From Rhodospirillales bacterium (GTDB lineage Bacteria > Pseudomonadota > Alphaproteobacteria > Acetobacterales > Acetobacteraceae): a stretch of DNA of 24,211 nucleotides. Positions 8,228 to 15,500 of the stretch are shown here, in pieces (position 1 is the stretch's first letter; every line of letters begins with the position of its first letter). The translations under genes and the position numbers were made by a program. Where the stretch lies: NCBI GenBank assembly GCA_018971905.1, contig JAGWZS010000001.1, forward strand, positions 1-24,211, read 5' to 3'. The notes under the pieces are model-generated. The model was given only the letters and a program-made list of their open reading frames with translations. It did not search any database and was not told the DNA's origin.

Positions 8228-8883
8228 TGAGCTTGTGAAAGCGTCAGTGTGGCGGGGCCATGGAAGGTTATTTCACTGCCCTTTCCGGTCAGGTTGAACC
8301 CGCGCTGGGCGCTAAGCGTGCCAAAGGGGCCCGTTACCTGCACGGGATTGGTGCCTGATGCCCCGCCCTGGCGAAGATCGATGGCGCTGCTCTGTGTTGT
8401 TACAATCGTACCGTCGTTGCGGTAGAGCGTCACGCCGCCGTTCAGGTCGAGCGTATCGCTTTTCTGGTTGTAATTGCCGGTGGCGGATTTCAGCATCAGC
8501 CAGGCGCCGGATTTGAGGGTGATATCGCCCTCGGGTGCGGTGAGGGCCACGTTATTCTGCCCTTTTTGAACGGCGCTTACGGCTGTTACGGTATATGGCT
8601 GCCCTTGCTGGTCGCGCCCATGATAGGTGGCATCCTGCATCCGCGAAGCGGCGGTGCCGGTGGATTGCGAAACATGATAGGTCACCCGGTTTGCGTCGGG
8701 GCCGGATTGCCAGGAGGGCGCCACCGCCAATGCCGCCAGCAACAGCAGTGCTGCCGCCGGCAAGGCGCGCTTGAGCAGGGTTATCCGCAGGCTGCGTCTG
8801 GCGAGGTTCGTCTGTGCTTGCTGGCGTTGGCTGCGAATTTCATCCAGAACCGAATGGCGGGGAAGATGAGGGATGTGATTCAT
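8224..8883 (-). CDS. lptC: LPS export periplasmic protein LptC
   Basis: LptC is anchored in the inner membrane and passes lipopolysaccharide from LptBFG to LptA. The 219-residue protein has a basic N-terminal segment, one membrane helix at about 40-58 (ALPAAALLLLAALAVAP), and a periplasmic strand-rich domain with DITLKSGAWLMLKSATGNY and LDLNGGVTLYRNDGTIV, typical of the LptC/YrbK fold. ATG 8883 is chosen with GGGAG 10 nt upstream; a GTG two codons earlier (8889) is the alternative but leaves only 4 nt to that motif. Identification rests on topology, fold pattern and position directly before lptA-lptB. The 189 bp upstream, to rnd, hold only a possible promoter. Confidence 0.9.
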   Translation of the reverse strand: MNHIPHLPRHSVLDEIRSQRQQAQTNLARRSLRITLLKRALPAAALLLLAALAVAPSWQSGPDANRVTYHVSQSTGTAASRMQDATYHGRDQQGQPYTVTAVSAVQKGQNNVALTAPEGDITLKSGAWLMLKSATGNYNQKSDTLDLNGGVTLYRNDGTIVTTQSSAIDLRQGGASGTNPVQVTGPFGTLSAQRGFNLTGKGSEITFHGPATLTLSQAQ

Positions 8884-9012
8884 GCGCACACCGCTCCCGG
8901 CATTGTCAGGGTTGAAGGACCAATGACCATAACAACCTCATGCCCGCGAATTGAGGCGAGAGCAGGGCAGCCAAGTCTGCTACGCTTTGGGGCGGCGCGA
9001 ATCATGGAGCAT

Positions 9013-9041
9013 GGTATGGCCAGCCCGGCCGCGCTGGTCAA
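9013..9041 (-). promoter_or_regulatory. Candidate promoter for lptC-lptA-lptB
   Basis: On the minus strand TTGACC (9036-9041) and CATACC (9013-9018) are 17 bp apart in the rnd-lptC gap. The -35 match is good and the -10 is poor. Nothing else was seen in this gap. Confidence 0.3.
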
Positions 9042-9072
9042 CACGATATACGCAACCCTGTGTAACCTGGCC

Positions 9073-9702
9073 TCAATGCGCGAAGAGATCGGGGTCTGCG
9101 TAACCCAGCAGGTCTAGCTGAGCGCGGACGGGCAGAAAACTGAAGGCGGCCGTGGCAATGCCAAGCCGATTCTCCCGGATCAGCAGCTCCCTCAGCCTGT
9201 CCCAGATTTTATGCAGATAAAGCACGTCCGATGCCGCATAGGCGATCTGCTCGGGGCTAAGGCCAGGGGCACCCCAATCGCTGGTCTGCTGCTGCTTGGA
9301 AATATCCACCCCGGCCAGATCCTTGCATAAATCCTTCAGCCCATGCCGGTCGGTGTAGGTGCGCACAAGCTTGGAGGCGATCTTGGTGCAGATGACAGGG
9401 GCCGCCAGCACGCCGAGCGTGTTGTAAAGCGCGGCAATGTCAAACCGCCCGTAATGGAACAGCTTGGTTACCTCAGGGTTTGCCAGCAATGTCTTGAGGT
9501 TGGGGCAGTTTGTGCCTTGGCCTCCCAGCGCCTCGGGGATGAGCTGCACGAGATGGGCCGTACCGTCTCCGGCGGAAAGCTGCACCAGGCAAAGCCTGTC
9601 CCGGCACGGGTTGAGCCCCATGGTCTCGGTGTCTATCGCCACCAGCGGTCCAAATGATAGTCCCGCCGGCAGATCATGCTTATGGAGCGTGACGCCGTTC
9701 AT
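9073..9702 (-). CDS. rnd: Ribonuclease D-like 3'-5' exonuclease, short form
   Basis: The protein is a DEDDy-family exonuclease acting on RNA 3' ends, expected to help tRNA or structured RNA maturation. All catalytic positions are visible in 209 residues: Asp24 and Glu26 (AIDTETMGL), Asp88 (FHYGRFDIAAL), and Tyr155 with Asp159 (IAYAASDVLYLHKIW). It lacks the C-terminal HRDC domains of E. coli RNase D (about 375 residues), as is common for the short alphaproteobacterial form placed before lptC. The start at 9702 has AGGCGG a few bases upstream. The tRNA-Leu gene lies immediately upstream on the same strand, so they could share transcription. Confidence 0.92.
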   Translation of the reverse strand: MNGVTLHKHDLPAGLSFGPLVAIDTETMGLNPCRDRLCLVQLSAGDGTAHLVQLIPEALGGQGTNCPNLKTLLANPEVTKLFHYGRFDIAALYNTLGVLAAPVICTKIASKLVRTYTDRHGLKDLCKDLAGVDISKQQQTSDWGAPGLSPEQIAYAASDVLYLHKIWDRLRELLIRENRLGIATAAFSFLPVRAQLDLLGYADPDLFAH

Positions 9703-9734
9703 TTTGCCGCCTGATTTTGGATGAAATTAAAAAA

Positions 9735-9821
9735 TGGTGCCCAGGAGAGGACTCGAACCTCCACGCCCTTGCGAGCGCTAGCACCTGAAGCTAGTGCGTC
9801 TACCAATTCCGCCACCTGGGC
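9735..9821 (-). tRNA. tRNA-Leu (anticodon CAG)
   Basis: On the minus strand the 87-nt gene folds as a class II tRNA. The acceptor arms are GCCCAGG and CCTGGGC, followed by the discriminator A and an encoded CCA. A D-arm with GGTAGA, the anticodon stem CTAGC/GCTAG around the loop TTCAGGT (anticodon CAG), a long variable arm and the T-loop GGTTCGAGTCC are present. It reads the CUG leucine codon, the most frequent one in GC-rich genomes. Confidence 0.97.
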
Positions 9822-9835
9822 CCAACCATTTTTAG

Positions 9836-9859
9836 GGCGTACCGGCTAGCCGGTACGCC
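9836..9859. repeat. Perfect 24-nt palindrome in the tRNA-Leu leader
   Basis: The half-site GGCGTACCGGCT (9836-9847) is followed immediately by its exact reverse complement (9848-9859). It lies 14 bp before the tRNA 5' end and downstream of the probable tRNA promoter, so it would be transcribed in the precursor. No T-tract follows on the minus strand, so a terminator is unlikely. It could be an operator, or a hairpin affecting 5' processing of the precursor. Confidence 0.75.
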
Positions 9860-9887
9860 GCGCGTTGCCGAAGCATCGTGGGAGCGG

Positions 9888-9916
9888 CGTTTAACTCTCC
9901 CTCAATCTGGCGTCAA
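9888..9916 (-). promoter_or_regulatory. Probable promoter of tRNA-Leu
   Basis: On the minus strand TTGACG (9911-9916) and TAAACG (9888-9893) are exactly 17 bp apart, followed by a GC-rich discriminator typical of stable-RNA promoters. Transcription would start about 60 nt before the tRNA and include the 24-nt palindrome. Confidence 0.5.
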
Positions 9917-9922
9917 CATGGC

Positions 9923-9951
9923 TTGAGCGTGTTTTTCACGCGGCCTACAAG
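9923..9951 (+). promoter_or_regulatory. Probable promoter of the NDUFA9-like gene
   Basis: TTGAGC (9923-9928) and TACAAG (9946-9951) are 17 bp apart, with each box matching four of six consensus bases. The spacer carries the small inverted repeat GCGTG-TTTTT-CACGC (9927-9941), a possible operator. The expected start leaves a leader of about 20 nt containing a good ribosome binding site. Confidence 0.45.
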
Positions 9952-9977
9952 CGGGGCGAAACAGGGAAGGGGCTTGT

Positions 9978-10916
9978 ATGCTGTCTGAACGCAAAATCGC
10001 CACGGTTTTTGGCGCTTCGGGATTTTTGGGGCGTCATGTTGTGCAGCGGCTGGCCGCGCGCGGATACATCGTGCGCGCCGCGGTACGCGACACTGAAGCC
10101 GCGAAAATTCTTCGCCCCATGGGGGCGGCCGGACAGATTGTGGCACTTTATGCGCCGGTCTCCGATGAGATTTTGGCAGCCCGCGCCATCGCGGGCGCCG
10201 ATGTGGTCATCAACCTTGCCGGCATTCTCACGGAGTCGGGTAAAGGTGAGTTTAACCGCACCCATGCGGAAGGGGCTGGTCTGGTGGCGCGGCTGGCCCA
10301 TGCGGCTGGCGCCAGGCTTGTGCATGTGTCCGCCATCGGTGCCAACCCCGCCAGCGCTTCGGCCTATGCCCGCAGCAAGGGGCAGGGTGAGCAGGCGGTG
10401 CATAGTGCACATCCGCAGGCAGCCATTCTGCGCCCTTCCATCATGTTTGGCCCCGAAGACAATTTCTTCAACCGTTTCGCCAAGATGGCCGTGGTGTTGC
10501 CGGTTTTGCCAATTGTACACGGCAAGACCAAGTTCCAGCCTGTCTATGTTGCGAATGTCGCCGATGCGGTGCTGGCGGCGCTGGGGCCCCTGGGCGTTGG
10601 TAAATTATTTGAGCTGGGCGGCCCGGAGCAGAAATCCTTCAAGGCTCTGGTTCAGCAGATGCTGGCGATCATCGAGCGTAAGCCCTGCCTGTGGGATATG
10701 CCGGTGGGGCTTGCAACCCTGGCTGCGATGATCCCCGGCTCCGGCCTGACCGCAGATCAGCTCACGCTGCTGGCCGCAGATAATGTGGTTGCGCCTGGCG
10801 TGCCTGGCCTGCCAGAGCTTGGTATCGCCGCCACGCCGATGGAGCTTGTATTGCCGCACTATCTGGCGCGTTACCGCGTTGGTGGGCGCCGCCACACGGA
10901 TGTTTACAGAGAATAG
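9978..10916 (+). CDS. Complex I NDUFA9-like NAD(P)-binding protein
   Basis: The 312-residue protein is an atypical short-chain dehydrogenase related to mitochondrial complex I subunit NDUFA9. The N-terminal dinucleotide-binding loop is FGASGFLG (11-18). A conserved segment DVVINLAGIL, a substrate-loop region LVHVSAIGAN, a YARSKGQGE motif (the Tyr-x-x-x-Lys pair) and LRPSIMFGPEDNFFNRF are all characteristic of the NDUFA9-like group. In alphaproteobacteria these proteins are linked to quinone or complex I function, but the reaction is not established. The ATG is preceded by the strong AGGGAAGGGG motif. The gene is divergent from tRNA-Leu and has its own promoter candidate. Confidence 0.88.
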   Translation: MLSERKIATVFGASGFLGRHVVQRLAARGYIVRAAVRDTEAAKILRPMGAAGQIVALYAPVSDEILAARAIAGADVVINLAGILTESGKGEFNRTHAEGAGLVARLAHAAGARLVHVSAIGANPASASAYARSKGQGEQAVHSAHPQAAILRPSIMFGPEDNFFNRFAKMAVVLPVLPIVHGKTKFQPVYVANVADAVLAALGPLGVGKLFELGGPEQKSFKALVQQMLAIIERKPCLWDMPVGLATLAAMIPGSGLTADQLTLLAADNVVAPGVPGLPELGIAATPMELVLPHYLARYRVGGRRHTDVYRE

Positions 10917-11113
10917 GGCCGGTTAAGTACCTTTTTATCTGCGGCCAACACCTAAAAAATCCAGCTTAAGTGGGGTGCGCTGAAAATATACGTCAGCATA
11001 TGGTAACCAATTTAAAAAAATCCTTGGTGTTCCGTCAAAAATCTCGCTAAGAGCGGGGCGTGACCCTGTGGGCGCCGGCCGCGGTGCCCCGCTTTTGTTT
11101 GTGAGCGAGATAA
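10917..11113 (+). promoter_or_regulatory. AT-rich leader and promoter region of gltDB
   Basis: This 197-bp gap is clearly more AT-rich than its neighbours. It holds the -10-like TATACG (10987-10992) with only a weak -35, a small palindrome TGGTAACCA (11001-11009), and a large terminator-like hairpin close to gltD (listed separately). I looked for a sigma-54 site (TGGCAC-N5-TTGC) and found none. Confidence 0.4.
11049..11100 (+). terminator. Terminator-like hairpin in the gltD leader (possible attenuator)
   Basis: The arms AAGAGCGGGGC (11049-11059) and GCCCCGCTTTT (11086-11096) pair over 11 bp with one G-U wobble, followed by GTTT. The 26-nt loop contains GGCGCC (11071-11076), which can pair instead with GGTGCC (11083-11088); that pairing would block the main stem. 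It may end the upstream transcript or attenuate gltDB. Confidence 0.55.
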
Positions 11114-12547
11114 ATGGCTGAACGAATGCTGAAATTCATCAATCTGCCCCAGCAGACGCCCCAGAAGCGTCCGGCAGCGGCCCGCCGTGAGGATTTCCAG
11201 GAAATTTACGATGATTTCCAGCCCGAGGCAGCGTCGGCCCAGGCCAGCCGCTGCTCGCAATGCGGCATTCCGTTCTGCCAGGTGCATTGCCCGCTTTCCA
11301 ACAATATTCCAGACTGGCTGAAGCTCACCGCCGAGGGTCGGCTTGAGGAAGCGTATGAGCTTTCTTCTGCAACCAACACATTTCCTGAGATTTGTGGGCG
11401 CATTTGCCCGCAGGACCGGCTATGCGAGGGCAATTGCGTCATCGAAAAGGGCTTTGATTCAGTTACCATCGGTGCGGTCGAGCGTTATATCACCGACACC
11501 GCTTTTGAGAATAACTGGGTAAAACCCATCGCTCCGGCCGCAGAGCGCACTGAAACCATCGGCATCATTGGTGCGGGCCCTGCTGGCCTGGCAGCGGCGG
11601 AACGCCTGCGCGCCCAGGGGTATCAGGTAACTGTTTACGACCGGCATGACCGTGTGGGTGGGCTGCTGATCTACGGCATTCCCGGCTTCAAGCTGGAGAA
11701 GGAGATCGTGCTCCGCCGCTGGAAATGGTTGGAGGATGGCGGGGTTAAATTCGTGCTGAATGCCGATATCGGAGGCGCCATACCTTTCGCTGAACTGCGC
11801 GCGAAGCACGACGCGGTGCTGATCGCCACCGGCGTTTATAAGGCGCGCGAGATTGGCGGCCCTGGTTCCGGCTTGCCGGGAATCGTAAAGGCGCTGGATT
11901 ACCTTATCACTTCCAACCGCAAGAGCCTGGGTGATGCCGTACCGGATTATAATTCCGGCCTGCTGAACGCCGCAGGTAAGGATGTGGTGGTGATCGGCGG
12001 CGGCGACACGGCCATGGATTGCGTGCGTACCGCCATCCGCCAGAATGCCAAATCCGTCACCTGCCTTTACCGGCGCGACAAGCAGAACATGCCGGGCAGC
12101 TTGCGCGAAGTAAAAAACGCCGAGGAAGAAGGTGTAACCTTCACTTGGCTCTCCGCCCCGGAGGTGTTTCTAGGGGATGACAAGGTAACCGGCGTGCGCG
12201 CCGTGCGGATGCATCTGGGCCTGCCGGATGCCTCCGGCCGCCAGTCCGTGGAGCCGATTGAAGGCTCCGCCTTCACCGTAAAGGCGGACCTTGTCATCAA
12301 GGCGCTGGGTTTCGACCCCGAGGACCTGCCCGCCGCCTTCAACGAACCGGCGCTCACGCTTAGCGGCTGGGGCACGTTGAAGGTAAATCCGCGTAGCTTC
12401 GAGACGTCTTTGCCCGGCGTTTTCGCCGCAGGTGACATTGTACGCGGCGCGTCGCTCGTTGTCTGGGCCATCCGCGACGGGCGCGATGCCGCCGCCGCCA
12501 TCCATCAGTCTTTCCAAACCGCCCGCCGGGCGCTGGCCGCAGAGTAA
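11114..12547 (+). CDS. gltD: Glutamate synthase (NADPH) small subunit
   Basis: The subunit takes electrons from NADPH through FAD and two 4Fe-4S clusters to the large subunit for glutamate synthesis from 2-oxoglutarate and glutamine. The 477-residue protein has two N-terminal Cys groups (Cys47, 50, 55, 59 and Cys94, 98, 104, 108), the FAD loop GAGPAG (153-158), the NADPH loop VVVIGGGDTAMD (about residues 293-304), and the C-terminal FAD motif GVFAAGDIVRGASLVVWAIR. The start ATG gives the usual N-terminus (MAERMLKFINLPQQTPQKRP) but has only a weak ribosome binding site. gltB begins 5 bp after the stop, so the two subunits are made together. The gltD-then-gltB order is reversed relative to E. 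coli gltBD. Confidence 0.97.
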   Translation: MAERMLKFINLPQQTPQKRPAAARREDFQEIYDDFQPEAASAQASRCSQCGIPFCQVHCPLSNNIPDWLKLTAEGRLEEAYELSSATNTFPEICGRICPQDRLCEGNCVIEKGFDSVTIGAVERYITDTAFENNWVKPIAPAAERTETIGIIGAGPAGLAAAERLRAQGYQVTVYDRHDRVGGLLIYGIPGFKLEKEIVLRRWKWLEDGGVKFVLNADIGGAIPFAELRAKHDAVLIATGVYKAREIGGPGSGLPGIVKALDYLITSNRKSLGDAVPDYNSGLLNAAGKDVVVIGGGDTAMDCVRTAIRQNAKSVTCLYRRDKQNMPGSLREVKNAEEEGVTFTWLSAPEVFLGDDKVTGVRAVRMHLGLPDASGRQSVEPIEGSAFTVKADLVIKALGFDPEDLPAAFNEPALTLSGWGTLKVNPRSFETSLPGVFAAGDIVRGASLVVWAIRDGRDAAAAIHQSFQTARRALAAE

Positions 12548-12552
12548 CCGCC

Positions 12553-15500
12553 ATGAACCACGAAACCGCGTCTGAATTTCTCACTGCCTGGGATGCCAAT
12601 GCCGAGGCTCTGAAGCATACCTATTCCCGCGCGCAGGAGCATGATGCCTGCGGCGTCGGCCTTGTGGCGGCGCTGGATGGCAAGAAACGCCGGGACATTG
12701 TGCAGGCTGGCATTGATGCGCTCAAGGCTGTTTGGCATCGAGGTGCCGTGGATGCCGACGGCAAGACCGGCGATGGTGCGGGCATCCATATCGAAATCCC
12801 ACAGGATTTCTTTGCCGCAGAAATCAAGCGCGGTGGTGACAGGCTGCACGAAGGCGCCATCGCGGTGGGCATGGTGTTCCTGCCCAAAACCGACCTTGGC
12901 GCGCAAGAGCGTTGCCGCCAGATCGTGGAAACCGAGATCCTGAATTTCGGCTATCGCATTTACGGCTGGCGCCAGGTGCCCATCAATGTCGCCTGCATCG
13001 GCGAGAAGGCCAACGCCACCCGCCCTGAAATCGAGCAGATCATGCTCTGGAACGCGCGCGGCCTGTCCGAGGATGAGTTTGAGCGTGAACTCTACATCAT
13101 CCGCCGCAAGATCGAGAAGGCGGCCATCGAGGCGCAGGTGCCAGAGCTTTATCTTTGCTCGCTCTCCTGCCGCTCCATCGTTTACAAGGGCATGTTCCTG
13201 GCCGAGAGCCTGACGGATTTCTACCCAGACCTGCTGGATGAACGTTTTGTTTCGCGCTTTGCCATTTATCACCAGCGTTATTCTACCAACACCTTCCCTA
13301 CCTGGAAGCTGGCGCAGCCGTTCCGTATGTTGGCCCATAACGGTGAGATCAACACCGTTGCCGGCAACATCAACTGGATGCAAAGCCACGAAACGCGCCT
13401 GGCCGCCGAGGGGCTGGATGAGTTCCTGGATTACGTGAAGCCGGTGGTGCAGGCTTCAGGCTCCGACACGGCGGCGCTTGATAACGTGTTCGAGCTGCTG
13501 GTGCGCGCCGGGCGCGACGCGCCGATGGCGAAAACGCTGATGATCCCGCCCTCCATCTCCAGCGATGCGGCGATGCCGCAGGCGCATAAAGATCTGTTTC
13601 TGTACTGCAACGCGGTGATGGAGCCGTGGGACGGCCCCGCCGCTGTCTGCGCCTCCGATGGCCGTTTCGTCATCGCCGGGCTGGACCGCAATGGCCTGCG
13701 CCCGCTGCGTTATTCCATCACCCGGCACAACATGCTCATTGTCGGCTCCGAAACCGGTATGGTGAAGCTCGACGAGGAGGACATCATCGAGAAAGGCGCT
13801 GTCGGCCCTGGCCAGACCATCGCCGTGGATCTCGAGGAGTCGAAATTTTACCATGACGGCGAGCTGAAGGATATGCTGGCCGCGCGGCAGGATTTCGCCG
13901 CCTGGACCAAGCGCATCACCGTTATCGACCATATCGTGAAAACCGATGCGCCAGAGCCCGTGCGGCTGGATACCGAGGCGCTGCGCCGCCGCCAGCTTGC
14001 GGTTGGGTTCTCGCTTGAGGATATGGAACTGATTCTGCACCCGATGGTGGAAACCGCGCAGGAGGCCACAGGCTCCATGGGCGATGACACGCCGGTGGCC
14101 GTGCTGTCAGACCGTTACCGTGGCTTGCACCATTATTTTCGCCAGAGCTTCAGCCAGGTGACAAACCCGGCCATGGATTCCCTGCGTGAAACCAGGGTGA
14201 TGACGCTGAAAACCCGCCTTGGCAATCTCGGCAACGTGCTGGACGAGAACGAGGAGCAGTGCGACCTGCTGCAACTCGAATCGCCTGTGCTGTCCAGCGC
14301 CGAGTTCGAGGCCATGCGCCGCACCATGGGTGCGTCCGCCTGCGTGGTGGATGCCACCTTTAAGATCACGAACGGAGAGGGCGGCCTGCGCCGGGCCATC
14401 GAGCGCATCCGCCGCGAGGCTGAGGAAGGTGTGCGCGCCGGCTGCACCCATGTTATTCTCACCGATGAGGCGATGGGCCCGGAACGCGCGCCGATCCCGA
14501 TGATCCTCGCCACCGGTGCCGTGCATACGCATCTGGTAAGGCAATCCTTGCGCACCTTCACCTCACTGAACGTGCGCTCCTCTGAATGTCTGGATGTGCA
14601 TTATTTCGCGGTGCTGGTGGGCGTGGGTGCCACCACGGTGAACGCCTATCTGGCGCAGGAATGCATCGCGGACCGGCACGCGCGTGGGCTGTTTGGCAAT
14701 GTTTCGCTGAAGGAGTGTGTCGCCCGCTACAAGAAGGCGGTGGATAAGGGGCTGTTGAAGGTGATGTCCAAGATGGGCATCTCCGTCATCTCTTCCTATC
14801 GCGGCGGCTATAATTTTGAGGCCATCGGGCTCTCCCGCGCGCTGGTGGGTGAGTTCTTCCCCGGCATGGCCTCGCGCATTTCCGGCATTGGCCTGCCTGG
14901 TATTGCCCATAAAGTGCTGGAGCTGCACGAGAAGGCATGGGGTGGCGCTGCCGTACCGCTGGATGCTGGCGGGTTGTACCGCCAGCGCCGCACCGGCGAA
15001 GCCCATGCGTTTGACAATAACGCCATCCATCTGCTGCAAACCGCGGTGAACAGCGGCTCCTACCGGATGTTCAAGAAATATTCGGAGATGGTACGCAAGC
15101 AAAAGCCGGTGGCGCTGCGCGACCTGCTGGATTTCCGCATGGAGGGCTTAAGCCCCATCTCGCCCGATGAGGTGGAGAGCATCACCTCCATCCGCAAACG
15201 GCTGCTCGCACCCGGTATCTCGCTTGGCGCGCTAAGCCCCGAGGCACATGAGACGCTCTCCATCGCCATGAACCGCATCGGCGCGCGGTCTGACTCCGGC
15301 GAAGGCGGGGAGGACCCGTCCCGCGCCGAGCCGCGCCCGAATGGCGACAATGCCTCTTCTGCCATCAAGCAGATCGCCTCCGGCCGCTTTGGCGTGACCG
15401 CGGAATATCTGAATGATTGCAAGGAAATCGAGATCAAGGTGGCGCAGGGTGCCAAGCCGGGTGAGGGCGGACAGTTGCCGGGCTTTAAGGTCACGGAGCT

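Noticed and set aside
8566..9117. 183-residue plus-strand frame across lptC and the rnd-lptC gap
   Set aside because: Most of it is antisense to lptC, no start signal is visible, and the rest covers an ordinary promoter-sized gap.
9735..9821. tRNA-Leu as an integration site for a mobile element
   Set aside because: No integrase, no repeated tRNA 3' end and no foreign-looking genes are present on either side.
10917..11113. Sigma-54 promoter for gltDB
   Set aside because: No TGGCAC-N5-TTGC-like pair with GG and GC at the right spacing was found on the plus strand, despite rpoN being nearby.
12505..13389. Long minus-strand open frame opposite gltB
   Set aside because: It is antisense to invariant GltB motifs, has no ribosome binding site and no family character; it results from GC-rich codon bias. 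The minus-strand frames at 15232-15972 and 15973-17004 are rejected for the same reason.
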